64,000 bases of DNA from Xanthomonas arboricola (GTDB taxonomy: Bacteria; Pseudomonadota; Gammaproteobacteria; Xanthomonadales; Xanthomonadaceae). Of this stretch, positions 53,001 to 61,579 are shown piece after piece (the first letter of the stretch is position 1; every line of letters starts with the position of its first letter). The stretch lies in assembly GCF_003353015.1 (NCBI RefSeq), contig NZ_QREM01000007.1:5864-69863 (forward strand), given 5' to 3'. Made by a program: the position numbers and the translations under genes. The notes below the pieces were generated by a model. The model saw nothing but the letters and a program-made list of their open reading frames with translations, was not told the origin of the DNA and searched no databases.

Positions 53001-53998
53001 AGGATGCCGCCGTCGATGGCGGCCATGATGGTGTCGAAAAACGCGGTGCCATGCGCCTGGAATGCGGCGGCCAGTGCGGTACTGGCGTCCTGCACGGCCT
53101 GCAGCAGCGCAGCGGAATCGTCGGGTGTGGTGGCGGCCGCCGGCAGCAGCGTTGGATGGCGCACCAGCGCGCGCAGATCGCTGGCCAATGCCTCGGGGCC
53201 GCCCGACCACAGCGCGACTAGGTCTTCGGCCGTTGCGGCGTCGGCGGCGCGCTGGCGCCACAGGTCGGCGGCGACTTCGCCCAGCAGCTCGCGGTCGTTG
53301 GCGAGCAGCTCCGGCGCGGCAAAAGCCTGGCCGCTTTCCAGCGCGTGCTCGCGCAGCACGCGCGCGCAGAAGCCGTGGATGGTGAACACCGCGGCCAGGT
53401 CGATTTCTTCCACCGCCTGTTGCAGGCGGCGGCGCAGGGCGGCCGGTGTCTCGGTGCCGCTGGCCAGGTGGGTGGCGAGGATGGCGCGGGTGAGCAGCAC
53501 GTCAGGCGGCTCTTGTAGGAGCGGCCTTGGCCGCGACGGGTCGTTGGCGAAGTCGGTCGCAGCCTGGGCCGCTCCTACAAGAGCCGATGCGCCATCAGGC
53601 GCCGGCGTTGTGGCCAGGTCGGTCGCGGCCGAGGCCGCTCCTACGGGGGGAGGAGTGCTAGTGAGCAGGACGTCGGGCGCTTCTCGTAGGAGCGGACCTG
53701 GCCGCGACGGGTTGTCGGCGTGGTCGGTCGCGGCCAAGGCCGCTCCTACGGGAGCGTCGGGGACCAGGGTTGCGGCCAGCACCAGGCGCTCGCGGATGCG
53801 GCGGCGCAGTTCCTGGGTGGCGGCCTCGGTGAAGGTGACGGCGAGGATCTGGCCGATGCGCAGGCCGCGCTCGACCACCAGCCGGGTGAACAGCGTGGCC
53901 AGGGTGAAGGTCTTGCCGGTGCCGGCGCTGGCCTCGATCAGGCGCACGCCCTCCAATGGCAGGTGCAGGTACGGGTCGGTGACCGGGCTGGCGCTCAT
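50072..53998 (-). CDS. recB: RecBCD enzyme subunit RecB with an in-frame repeat insertion
   Basis: A 1308-residue SF1A 3'-5' helicase and nuclease. Walker A is ASAGTGKT (residues 23-30), motif II is ALVDEFQDTDDRQW, and the C-terminal nuclease has WYVLDYKSNRL. About 80 residues (roughly 83-162) are low-complexity peptide made from a second repeat family (VGAALAATDHADNPSRP, VGAAQAATDFANDPSRP). They lie in the first helicase domain between motifs I and the next conserved region. The ATG overlaps the recC stop by four bases. With RecC and RecD it processes double-strand breaks for RecA. Confidence 0.93.
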   Translation of the reverse strand: MSASPVTDPYLHLPLEGVRLIEASAGTGKTFTLATLFTRLVVERGLRIGQILAVTFTEAATQELRRRIRERLVLAATLVPDAPVGAALAATDHADNPSRPGPLLREAPDVLLTSTPPPVGAASAATDLATTPAPDGASALVGAAQAATDFANDPSRPRPLLQEPPDVLLTRAILATHLASGTETPAALRRRLQQAVEEIDLAAVFTIHGFCARVLREHALESGQAFAAPELLANDRELLGEVAADLWRQRAADAATAEDLVALWSGGPEALASDLRALVRHPTLLPAAATTPDDSAALLQAVQDASTALAAAFQAHGTAFFDTIMAAIDGGILSKVSYKPEWLASLWHWFDSFAAAPSVNTAPHPKLIKLTAAELAAGTNKKFVERTPASSLSHEIDGYLTAQARVEAWRTRRRIRLLHALREDAIARLALLKRQRRVQTYDDLVDGVAHALEGAQAGTLVTRLRAQYAIALVDEFQDTDDRQWAIFSNVFGEGPLARAAGLEPALFLIGDPKQAIYGFRGGDVRTYLAAAVTAELAPPLSHNFRSRPGVLAAIDALYAQAGYTDAFLTDGIAFHPVRPGTKRVDADLQRDGATAPALTLWRAPEPPPPIKGKPKPWSANRARELATAACVAAIRGWLAGGRDGTATVIGRPVQAGDIAVLVRSHGEATRMQQALGAVGIPAVAAGKQSLFATDEALELLALLQALLDPGDDSRLRAALATVLIGADAAAIAALAHDGERHRRWQQQALDWRERWQRGGPLALIGELGAAHGQRLLALTDGERRLTNYLQLAELLQEADARALGPHGLVDWLSRRIANADDNDEAQQLRLESDARRVQIVTLHKSKGLEYPLVFLPYIGIGRSDKGAGRHCVVHAPELGRQLHWKTDKEDPSWSAAEAAWKQEQRAEDARLLYVGLTRAEHALWIASGPFHQHERTALSGMLRALDALQGAAGEGAVVVDTSTPPATLPRLPPPIEAQVPPARTPQRQIAPDWWVYSFTQLANADAGAASDPMASATVVGSGGSDEPAGSEAVAVAAATEAEPFDPRFAGNRFGVVMHDVFERCDFAAWQAWQPGQPAPEGQAAPIVEALQRGGYAQDELDDGLRLLTALIGHTLTVVLPEGTSLAAVPGPQRRNEMEFHFAMRPTRVDALLALLHRFGVVGERQAFGARQRLEGLMTGLIDLTYTVDGRWYVLDYKSNRLPSYDADALARAMAHSEYALQALIYTVALHRWLRFRLGEAYDYARDFGGVRYLFCRGLDAAASTDPGTPAPGVHAWRFDPILVDTLDALFAGSAPEPISSNPGTPDAH
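53513..53752. repeat. Three copies of a GTAGGAGCGGCC palindromic repeat inside recB
   Basis: Arms GTAGGAGCGGCCTTGGCCGC and GGCCGCTCCTAC alternate: a full pair at 53513-53585, a half-element near 53615-53650 and another full pair at 53684-53752. Similar REP-type elements are usually intergenic. Here all are translated in frame. Confidence 0.85.
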
Positions 53999-56900
53999 TC
54001 GGCCTCCTCCTGCGCGCCGTGCCAGTGGCGCCAGCTCTCGAGCAGACGCTGCGGATCCAGCGTGGCGTCGGTGTTGCCGCGTTCGAGCAGGTCGTACACG
54101 CGGTGGCTGGTGGTGGCGAACTCGGTAAAGCGCTGTGCATCGGCAAACGGGTCGCGGCCGCGGTTGACCAGGCGCAGTTCCGGGCTGTGCGATTCGCTCC
54201 AGCCGAAGCTGGATTGCCACTGCCCGGCGGCCTCCTTGATGGCCTTGTCCAGGTCGTCGCCGCGCGCGGCCTGGTGGTATTTCCAGCTGCTGTAGGGCGC
54301 AAATGCCAGCGGCGCCTGCAGGCCGTGCCGATACAGCTGCAGCAGTGCGGCCAACGCGTCCTGTGCCCGCGCCTGCGACAGCGGTTCAGCGTCGATCGGA
54401 TGCGGGCCTAAACCGTCCTCGTGGTCGAAGAAGCGCACATACGGCGCGTGCTCGCCGGCGGCGCGCAGCAGCAGCCATTCCAGGCCGTGGCGGATCGCGC
54501 TGCGGCCGTTGAGCGCGCCGACCTGCACCCGCCCTACCCCGCTCGCATACCAGCCGGGCACGCGGCCGTGCACCTGGGTCTGGCCGATCTGCACCTGCAG
54601 CCGATGCGACTGCGCCGGCGCCTCGCCACGCCATTGCCGGAATGCCTCGGCGTACGGGCGCAGGGTTGTCAGAAGCGCATCGAGGTCGCGGCGCCCAAGC
54701 GGGCCGGAGGGCAGCAGCGCGCGGGCACGCAGGCGCGCATACAGGCCGTCGGTCTCGCCGGCCACCGCTGCTTCGAACGCGTGCTGCTGCAAGCTGTATT
54801 GCTCCAATCCGCGCGTCGCTGCAACGAGCGGTTCCAGATCGCTGTCTTCGCTGGCCGGGTCGGGCAACCGCATGCCCAGGCGATGGCGCAGGAACTGCCC
54901 GGCCGGGTCGGAAAACAGGCGGCGCACGTCATCGATCGACACGCTGCCCGGCACTGCGCGGTCGTCGGCCGGCAACGCACCGGCCACCCACGGCGCGAGC
55001 GGCTGGCGCTGGCCGACCAGGCTGTCCACCGACGGCCGCCATTGGCGGCGATAGCTGAAACGGCGCGGGTCGGCGCCGTGATCGCCCGGCGCCCCGAAGG
55101 CGGCGGCGGCGAATGGCTGCAACGGGTGCTCCACCACCAGCGTGGCGATCGCCTGCGGGTCGGCGTGGTACTGCGCGGCGCTGCCCAGTAGCTCGCTGAC
55201 CAGCACCGACGGTTCGCGCGCGCTGCCATCACGCGCATCGGCGCCGAGATAGCTCAGGTAGAACACCTCCTGCGCGGAGGCGAACAACTGCAGGAACAGG
55301 AACCTGTCGTCCTCGCGGGTTGAACGGTCGCCATGCCGGCGGCGCTCGGTGCCCAGCTCGGCAGTGAGGCGATTGAGCCCGGCGGCCGGGTCGCGGCGCG
55401 GGAAGTCGCCATCGTTCATGCCGAGCAGGCAGATCACGCGGAACGGCAGCAGGCGCATCGGCACCATGCGGCCGAAGCTGATGCCGCCGGTGAGCAGCGG
55501 CGCGCGCGTGTCCGATTCGCCCAGCACCGCAGCAAAGTGCGCGCGCACCACCTCGGCCGGCACCGTGCCGGCGTACTCGGCACGCACCGCATCGCGGGCG
55601 AATTGGTCGATCAAGGTGCGCAGCCGATCCAGCGCGCGCTGCGCACGCGGTGCCGACGGCGCTTTTGGAATCAGCTCTTCCAGCAAACCGAGCAGACGCT
55701 CGCGCCACTGGACCGGCGTCATCGCCTTGGCCAATACGGACTGGTGGCGTTCGAGCACGCCCAGCAAGTGCAACAGCGTGTCCAGTGCGGCCACCGCGCT
55801 GCCTTCCAGCTGCGGCCAGGGCGCCACGCCCTCGATCTGCTCATCGGCGCCGCTGGCATGGCCGAGCAGCAGCCGGTCCAGCGCGAAGCGCCAGGTGTAG
55901 GCGTCGTCGCCCGGTGCCTGGTGCTGACGCCGATGCGCCGCATCCAGCCCCCAGCGCGCGCCGGCCGCATGCAGCCAGCCGCGCAGGCGTTCCAGCCCGG
56001 CTTCATCCAGGCCGGCGGCCTCGGCAATCGGTGCACTGGCCAGCAGGTCGAGAATCTCGTGCAGGCCGAAGCGTGCGATCGGCAGGCCGAGCAAGGTGAG
56101 GAACACTTCGGCCAACGGTTCGCTGGCCAACGGGCTGGCATCGGCCAGCGCGTACGGCAGCGCGTCGTCGTTGCCGTGGCTGCCGAACACCGCGTCCAGG
56201 TACGGCACGTACGGGTCGATGTCCGGCGACAGCACCGCGATCTCGCGCGGCTGCAGTGGCGGGTCGAAGCGTGGGTCGTCAAGCAGGGCGCGCAGCTGGT
56301 CGTGCAGCACCTGCAACTCGCGCAGCCGCGTGTGGCAGGCGTGCACCTGCAGGCTGGGGTCGTGCAGATCCACCGTCGGCAATGCCGCAGGCACGCCTGG
56401 CGCGCGGCGATGGAACAGGTCGCTCTGCATGCGGCGCAGCAGGCTGTCGCCCAGGCCGCCGTCGGCCAGTGCGCGGCGCCCGGACTCCAGCGGATCGGCG
56501 TAGACGGCGATCTCGGCCAGCGGATGCACCACCTCGTAATCGCCGACCAAGGCCATGAAGTCGCGCCCGGCCGCGCCCCAGGCCTGCAGCAGCGGGTTTT
56601 CCTGTACCTGCCCGGCAAACAGCTGCACCGCACCGTCTTCGCGGCGTCGCTGCCACAGGGTCTGCAGATCGCCCCAGTACCCCTGCGTGGGTGTGGGCAG
56701 GTAGAAATGCAGCGTGCCCACACGCGCCTGGGTGGCCAGCACGCGCAGCACGTCGGGCGAAATATTCAGGATGGCAAAGGCGAACAGGCGCCTGGGCAAG
56801 CCCTGCGGCAGCGGACCATCCGGGCGCGCGTAGCGATCCAGGTACTGGCCGATGCGGCGCGCGCGGTACTGCCGCCCCGAGGCGATGCTGCGCCACAGGC

Positions 56901-57399
56901 GCGCCTGCGGATCATCGGGGTCGGCGCCGCCTTCCCAGCGCAGCAACCAGTCGCGTCGCCAGGCCTGGTACTTCTCGAACACGTTGCCCAGCTCGCCGGC
57001 CAATGCCCAGGGCTTGAGCGCATCGCCATCGGACAGATAACCGGCCAACGGCGCCAATGCCGCATCGCTGCCCAGGTCGGCCTGCAACGCGGCATACAAC
57101 CGCCACTGCGTGGTGGCGATGTCCAGATCGTCGTCGGCCGGGCCGAGATTGCCTTCCAGCGCGCGCGCGACGAATTCGCCGGGGGTGAGGAATTCCAGGT
57201 TGGCCGCCACGCCGTGCTCGGCCGCCAGCGTGGACTGCAGCCAGCGCCGCATCGCCACCTGCGGGATCAGCACCACCTCCGGCTGCAGCAACGGCTGCTC
57301 CGGCACCGGCCGGCGCAGTTCCTGGGCGAGCAAGGCGGCCAGCGTATCCAGCGCATTCGAGGGATAGAGGCGGAAATCGGGCGCGGAAGTGGCGTGCAT
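53995..57399 (-). CDS. recC: RecBCD enzyme subunit RecC
   Basis: A 1134-residue subunit that holds the Chi-recognition tunnel and pins the other two subunits. Motifs typical of RecC include the N-terminal FRLYPSNALDTLAALLAQEL, FLTPGEFVARALEGNLG, the RIGQYLDRYARPD region, and a late FRVICLLGMNDGDFPRRDP. It is the first gene of the recC-recB-recD series and overlaps recB by four bases. The start MHATSAPDF keeps the normal N-terminus; in-frame codons upstream are Arg-rich shadow. Confidence 0.92.
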   Translation of the reverse strand: MHATSAPDFRLYPSNALDTLAALLAQELRRPVPEQPLLQPEVVLIPQVAMRRWLQSTLAAEHGVAANLEFLTPGEFVARALEGNLGPADDDLDIATTQWRLYAALQADLGSDAALAPLAGYLSDGDALKPWALAGELGNVFEKYQAWRRDWLLRWEGGADPDDPQARLWRSIASGRQYRARRIGQYLDRYARPDGPLPQGLPRRLFAFAILNISPDVLRVLATQARVGTLHFYLPTPTQGYWGDLQTLWQRRREDGAVQLFAGQVQENPLLQAWGAAGRDFMALVGDYEVVHPLAEIAVYADPLESGRRALADGGLGDSLLRRMQSDLFHRRAPGVPAALPTVDLHDPSLQVHACHTRLRELQVLHDQLRALLDDPRFDPPLQPREIAVLSPDIDPYVPYLDAVFGSHGNDDALPYALADASPLASEPLAEVFLTLLGLPIARFGLHEILDLLASAPIAEAAGLDEAGLERLRGWLHAAGARWGLDAAHRRQHQAPGDDAYTWRFALDRLLLGHASGADEQIEGVAPWPQLEGSAVAALDTLLHLLGVLERHQSVLAKAMTPVQWRERLLGLLEELIPKAPSAPRAQRALDRLRTLIDQFARDAVRAEYAGTVPAEVVRAHFAAVLGESDTRAPLLTGGISFGRMVPMRLLPFRVICLLGMNDGDFPRRDPAAGLNRLTAELGTERRRHGDRSTREDDRFLFLQLFASAQEVFYLSYLGADARDGSAREPSVLVSELLGSAAQYHADPQAIATLVVEHPLQPFAAAAFGAPGDHGADPRRFSYRRQWRPSVDSLVGQRQPLAPWVAGALPADDRAVPGSVSIDDVRRLFSDPAGQFLRHRLGMRLPDPASEDSDLEPLVAATRGLEQYSLQQHAFEAAVAGETDGLYARLRARALLPSGPLGRRDLDALLTTLRPYAEAFRQWRGEAPAQSHRLQVQIGQTQVHGRVPGWYASGVGRVQVGALNGRSAIRHGLEWLLLRAAGEHAPYVRFFDHEDGLGPHPIDAEPLSQARAQDALAALLQLYRHGLQAPLAFAPYSSWKYHQAARGDDLDKAIKEAAGQWQSSFGWSESHSPELRLVNRGRDPFADAQRFTEFATTSHRVYDLLERGNTDATLDPQRLLESWRHWHGAQEEAE

Positions 57400-57855
57400 G
57401 CGTGGGCGCATTGTGCCGGATGCCGAGGTAATGCGCGTTGACCTGCATGGCGCAGGCCAGTCGATGTGCTCGCTCCCGGTGCGCAGGGGCGCGGCGTGCG
57501 TGGAATGGACAGGCAGCAATGATCGAGCGAGCGCGGCCAGTGCCAGCGGTCGGTATCGCGTCGTCGGCGCGCGGGATGGGCGAATGTTCACGCATTCGCC
57601 GAGGGTGCTTGCTGCCTACGCACGTGGCCAACGCCACGCAACCGGGACGAGCCGGTCTGGTCCAGACAGACGTCAATGACGGGATTGCTGCCGCCCAGCG
57701 CCGGACCTGACATGCCGGCCTGCCGGTGCCGATGCGCCTGCGCAATCGCTGCGCTCCACCTGCCTCCACGGCACTGGTCACAAACGCGATGGGCCGCGCA
57801 GTGCCCGGCCCATCGCATTGCCTTTCCTGCGGCGCGTGCGGCGCGTACGGCGCGA
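57400..57855. other. Intergenic region, nothing recognised
   Basis: About 455 bases upstream of recC. Frames crossing it are Arg/Ala-rich shadow without motifs. Confidence 0.35.
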
Positions 57856-58118
57856 TCAGTATTTCTTTTCCAGATTGATCATCCAGGTCTGATCGTTGTT
57901 GCTGTCGCGGTCGGTGATGCCGCGGTATTCCAGCCGCGTCGACAGGCCCTGCTCGGTCAGCAACGCCGCACCGATGCCGGGCATCAGGCGGTTGCGGTCG
58001 AACGCGCTCTGGCCGGCGCGATAGAACGGCCCGCCAGACAGATCGGCATAGCTCAGCGTGGCACCGCCGCGGCCCTGGAAGTCGCGCTGGTATTCCACGC
58101 GCAGCTGCGGGGTCGGGC
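57856..58118 (-). pseudogene. C-terminal remnant of an autotransporter/esterase outer-membrane barrel
   Basis: The last ~85 residues of a beta-barrel are present: LRVEYQRDFQGRGGATLSYA, FDRNRLMPGIGAALLTEQGL, and an end LEYRGITDRDSNNDQTWMIN with terminal aromatic EKKY. This is the last few strands of the autotransporter barrel of EstA/GDSL-type esterases. Homology stops near 58118, and the preceding residues (IFLASVAVASGRRPT) look like a different frame, so the rest of the gene was deleted. Confidence 0.65.
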
Positions 58119-58520
58119 GTCTACCGGAGGCTACTGCTACCGACGCTAGAAAGATGCCGATCTCATCTATCCACGCATGGCGCACTTGCTGAGTCAGCTG
58201 CGGAAAAGAGACGCAAGACCCACTACGCGACAGCTAGGTCAGTAGCGTCATTGCGATCTGCGTGCGCCTTTCCACTGCCGTGCTCGCGTCTGCATGATGC
58301 CGCAGGCTCTCAGTAGGTAAACCCTACCGCCGCGTATGTTCAACCGCGATGCCATGCCGCGCGGCAGTTCGTGCGTTGCGGGACACGCTGTTACGCAGAT
58401 GTCGACATGGTCGGCCACATCCCCCGCGGCATGAATGCGATAATACTGCACGCACCGGTTCGCTTATGTTCAGCCGTGTGAGGGCTACTCTATCGCGTTG
58501 GAATTCTGTTAAAGGCTTCG
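58119..58520. other. Region upstream of the mla operon
   Basis: About 400 bases spanning the breakpoint of the autotransporter remnant and the promoter region of the mla operon. No gene, repeat or clear operator was recognised. Confidence 0.35.
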
Positions 58521-59315
58521 ATGACGGCGTCCGCATCCCCTGTCGTGCAGTTGTCCGGTGTCCGCATCGATCGCGGCGGTCGCACGATCCTGCGCGACGT
58601 CTCGCTCGAGGTGCCACGCGGCAGCATCACGGCCGTGCTCGGTCCTTCCGGTAGCGGCAAGTCCACCTTGCTGGCCGCGCTGACCGGCGAGCTGCGTCCG
58701 GTCGCCGGCACGGTCACCCTGTTCGGCAACGCGATCCCGCATGGCAACCGTGCACTGCTGGAGATGCGTCGCAATGTCGGCGTGCTGCTGCAGGGCAACG
58801 GCCTGCTGACCGACCTGAGCGTGGCCGACAACGTCGCGCTGCCGCTGCGTACGCATACGCGCCTGCCGGCGCCGGTGCTGCAGCGCCTGGTGCAGATGAA
58901 GCTGCATGCGGTGGGCCTGCTGGCGGCCGCCGATGCCTGGCCGCGCGAATTGTCCGGCGGCATGGCGCGGCGCGTGGCGCTGGCGCGTGCGCTGGCACTG
59001 GACCCGCCGCTGATGATCTACGACGAACCGCTGACCGGGCTGGACCCGATCGCCTCGGGCGTGATCATGAGCCTGATCCAGCGCCTCAACGACAGCCTTG
59101 GCCTGACCAGCATCATCGTCAGCCACCACGTGCACGAAACCCTGCCGATCAGCGACCAGGCGGTGGTCATCGCCAATGGCGGCATCGTGTTCGCCGGCAC
59201 GCCGGAGCAGCTGCAGTACAGTACCGATCCGCTGGTGCAGCAGTTCCTGCATGGCCAGCCGGATGGGCCGATCGCCTTCGACGCGGCGCCGCGGCGCGAC
59301 CGGAGTGCTGCCTGA
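58521..59315 (+). CDS. mlaF: Mla lipid transport ATPase MlaF
   Basis: A 264-residue ABC ATPase. Walker A GPSGSGKST (residues ~40), signature LSGGMARRVALARALA, and Walker B LMIYDEPLTGLDP are intact. It powers the MlaFEDB complex that moves phospholipids between the inner membrane and MlaC. It is the first gene of a six-gene operon and overlaps mlaE by one base (TGATG). Confidence 0.95.
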   Translation: MTASASPVVQLSGVRIDRGGRTILRDVSLEVPRGSITAVLGPSGSGKSTLLAALTGELRPVAGTVTLFGNAIPHGNRALLEMRRNVGVLLQGNGLLTDLSVADNVALPLRTHTRLPAPVLQRLVQMKLHAVGLLAAADAWPRELSGGMARRVALARALALDPPLMIYDEPLTGLDPIASGVIMSLIQRLNDSLGLTSIIVSHHVHETLPISDQAVVIANGGIVFAGTPEQLQYSTDPLVQQFLHGQPDGPIAFDAAPRRDRSAA

Positions 59316-60064
59316 TGGCCATGGTCGAATCGATCCGCGCCTTTGGCCGCGCCGGGCTGTTCTCGCTGACCGTGCTGCGCGGCTCGCTGCCCACGCGCGA
59401 CTTCATCGCCGAGCTGGTGCGCGAGATCTACAAGGTCGGCGCGCGTTCGCTGCCGATCATCGCCGTCGGCGGCGCCTTCGTCGGCCTGGTGCTGACCCTG
59501 CAGGGGTATCGCACGCTGACCACCTACGGTGCGTCGGATGCGCTGTCCACCTTGCTGGGGCTGTCGCTGTACCGCGAGCTGGCACCGGTGCTGACCGCGC
59601 TGTTGTTCATCGGCCGCGCCGGCAGCTCGATCGCCGCCGAACTCGGCCTGATGCGCGCCACCGACCAGATCAAGGCGCTGGAGCTGATGGCCATCGATCC
59701 GGTGGCCAAGGCGGTGGCGCCGCGCTTCTGGGCGGCGGTGCTGACGGTGCCGTTGCTGACCGGCGTGTTCTGTTCGCTGGCCATCACCGGCGGCTACTTC
59801 GAAGCCGTGCACGTGTTGGGGATCGACAACGGCACATTCTGGTCGGGGTTGAGCAACAGCGTGGACTTCTGGGACGACTTTGGCGTGGCGATGCTCAAGT
59901 CGGCGATCTTCGGCGGCACCGCCGCGCTGGTGGCCGCCTACGTGGGTTTCCATGCCGAGCCGACCATCGAAGGCACCTCGATCGCCACCACCCGCGCGGT
60001 GGTGAACGCCTCGCTGCTGGTGCTGATGTTCAACTTCGTCCTTTCTGCAATGTTGTTTAGGTGA
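59315..60064 (+). CDS. mlaE: Mla permease MlaE
   Basis: A 249-residue permease of normal length with about five spans. The conserved motif LAPVLTALLFIGRAGSSIAA and ELGLMRATDQIKALELMAID (the ATPase-coupling helix) are diagnostic of MlaE/YrbE proteins. Two copies form the membrane core of MlaFEDB. Confidence 0.95.
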   Translation: MAMVESIRAFGRAGLFSLTVLRGSLPTRDFIAELVREIYKVGARSLPIIAVGGAFVGLVLTLQGYRTLTTYGASDALSTLLGLSLYRELAPVLTALLFIGRAGSSIAAELGLMRATDQIKALELMAIDPVAKAVAPRFWAAVLTVPLLTGVFCSLAITGGYFEAVHVLGIDNGTFWSGLSNSVDFWDDFGVAMLKSAIFGGTAALVAAYVGFHAEPTIEGTSIATTRAVVNASLLVLMFNFVLSAMLFR

Positions 60065-60072
60065 GATAGCCC

Positions 60073-60621
60073 ATGGCCATGCGTGGACCACGACTCGAAT
60101 TCGCCGTCGGCGCCTTTTTGCTGCTGACCCTGGCCTCGCTGCTGGTGCTGGCGGTGGCCTCGACCAATCAACGCTGGGGCTTCGGGTCCAGCCAGTACAC
60201 GCTGACCGCGCGCTTCAGCCAGATCGGCCAGCTGCGTGCGCAGGCGCCGGTGAAGATTGGCGGCGTGACCATCGGCAAGGTGTCCGACATCAGCCTGGAC
60301 CCGACCAGGTTCGATTCGGTGGTGACGCTGTCGCTGGATACCAAATACAAGGACCTCCCCGCCGACACCTCGGCCGGTATCTTCACCAGCGGCTTGCTGG
60401 GCGAGAGCTATATCGGCCTGCAGCCGGGCGGCGACCCGGAAACGCTCAAGCCGGGCGAAGAGATCGGCTTCACCCAGCCGGCAGTGGATCTGCTGCAGCT
60501 GGTCGGCAAGTACATGTTCAGTGGTGGCGGTAGTGGTGGCAGCAATGCCCCGGCCGCCACCGATGGCCAGGCGCCCGCGCCTGCCCAGCCCGCTCCTCCC
60601 TCTACGGAACCACACCAATGA
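60073..60621 (+). CDS. mlaD: Mla substrate-binding MCE protein MlaD
   Basis: A 182-residue protein with one N-terminal transmembrane helix (residues 9-28) and a single MCE domain (QIGQLRAQAPVKIGGVTIGK, TSGLLGESYIGLQPGG). MlaD hexamers form a lipid channel ring on the inner membrane. It has a Gly/Ser/Ala/Pro-rich tail of about 35 residues. It overlaps mlaC by four bases. Confidence 0.95.
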   Translation: MAMRGPRLEFAVGAFLLLTLASLLVLAVASTNQRWGFGSSQYTLTARFSQIGQLRAQAPVKIGGVTIGKVSDISLDPTRFDSVVTLSLDTKYKDLPADTSAGIFTSGLLGESYIGLQPGGDPETLKPGEEIGFTQPAVDLLQLVGKYMFSGGGSGGSNAPAATDGQAPAPAQPAPPSTEPHQ

Positions 60622-61280
60622 AGACCACCCTGCTCTCCGCCGTCCTGGCCTCGACCCTGCTGGTGTGCGCACCGGCCACCGTGCTGGCGCAGCCGGCTGC
60701 CGCCAGCGCGCCTGCGCAAGGCGCGGCCACCAAGACCGTCATCGACAGCAGCACCCGCATCCTGACTACGCTGGACCAGCGCCGCGCCGAGTTCCGCAGC
60801 AACCCGGCCGCGCTGCGCGAGTACATCAATGGCGAGTTGACCAAGGCCTTCGACCGCGACTATTCGGCCCGCCTGGTGCTGGGCATCAACGGCCGTGGCG
60901 CCTCCGATGCGGACGTCAAGCTGTTCGCCGATGCGCTGGCCGACAACCTGATGCAGCGCTACGGCACCGCGTTGCTGAACTTCGAAGGCAAGCCGACCTT
61001 CCGCGCCAAGTCCGAAAGCGCACTGCCGGGCAACCGCGGCGTCAAGGTGTCCACCGACCTGCTGCGCGCCGGCAACGACCCGACCCCGGTCGATTACATG
61101 ATGCGCAACGTCGGTGGCCAGTGGAAGATCTTCGATGTGATGATCGAAGGCATCTCCTACGTGCAGACCTTCAAGACCCAGTTCGACGGCCCGCTGCGCG
61201 AGAAGGGCATCGCCAAGGTCGCCGCAGAGCTGCGTAGCGGCAATCTGCAGGTCGCTCCGGCACCGGCCAATGGCAAGTAA
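60618..61280 (+). CDS. mlaC: Periplasmic phospholipid shuttle MlaC
   Basis: A 220-residue protein with signal peptide (LLSAVLASTLLVCAPATVLA). The mature Ttg2D/MlaC fold is visible: LREYINGELTKAFDRDYSAR, PTPVDYMMRNVGGQWKIFDV and MIEGISYVQTFKTQF. It carries lipid between the MlaA complex in the outer membrane and MlaFEDB. It overlaps mlaB by 11 bases. Confidence 0.94.
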   Translation: MKTTLLSAVLASTLLVCAPATVLAQPAAASAPAQGAATKTVIDSSTRILTTLDQRRAEFRSNPAALREYINGELTKAFDRDYSARLVLGINGRGASDADVKLFADALADNLMQRYGTALLNFEGKPTFRAKSESALPGNRGVKVSTDLLRAGNDPTPVDYMMRNVGGQWKIFDVMIEGISYVQTFKTQFDGPLREKGIAKVAAELRSGNLQVAPAPANGK

Positions 61281-61569
61281 CAGCTCCGTGCAACGCAATG
61301 GCGACACGCTGGTACTCACCGGCGTGATCGACCGCGACGCGGTCACTGCGGCTTGGCCGCAGGCGATCGCGCAGCTGGACGGCATTGGCACGCTGGAGCT
61401 GTCGGGCGTACAACGCCTGGACAGTGCCGGCGTGGCGATGCTGGCCGAACTGGCTGCACGGTTGCGCAGCAGCGGTGCCGGTCCCGTTACGGTGGTGGGT
61501 GAAGCGTCCGGCCTGGACGAGTTGCGTGCCGCCTACCGGTTGTCCCCTACTTTCGATTTCCAGGCCTGA
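61270..61569 (+). CDS. mlaB: STAS-domain protein MlaB
   Basis: A 99-residue STAS-domain protein (ELSGVQRLDSAGVAMLAELA is the core motif, with the conserved serine). MlaB binds and stabilises MlaF in the transporter complex. Its start lies within the end of mlaC, so translation is coupled. Confidence 0.9.
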   Translation: MASNSSVQRNGDTLVLTGVIDRDAVTAAWPQAIAQLDGIGTLELSGVQRLDSAGVAMLAELAARLRSSGAGPVTVVGEASGLDELRAAYRLSPTFDFQA

Positions 61570-61579
61570 GCGCCACCCC

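Noticed and set aside
50057-53221. A plus-strand open frame of over 1000 codons opposite recB
   Set aside because: Antisense shadow of recB with no recognisable motif.
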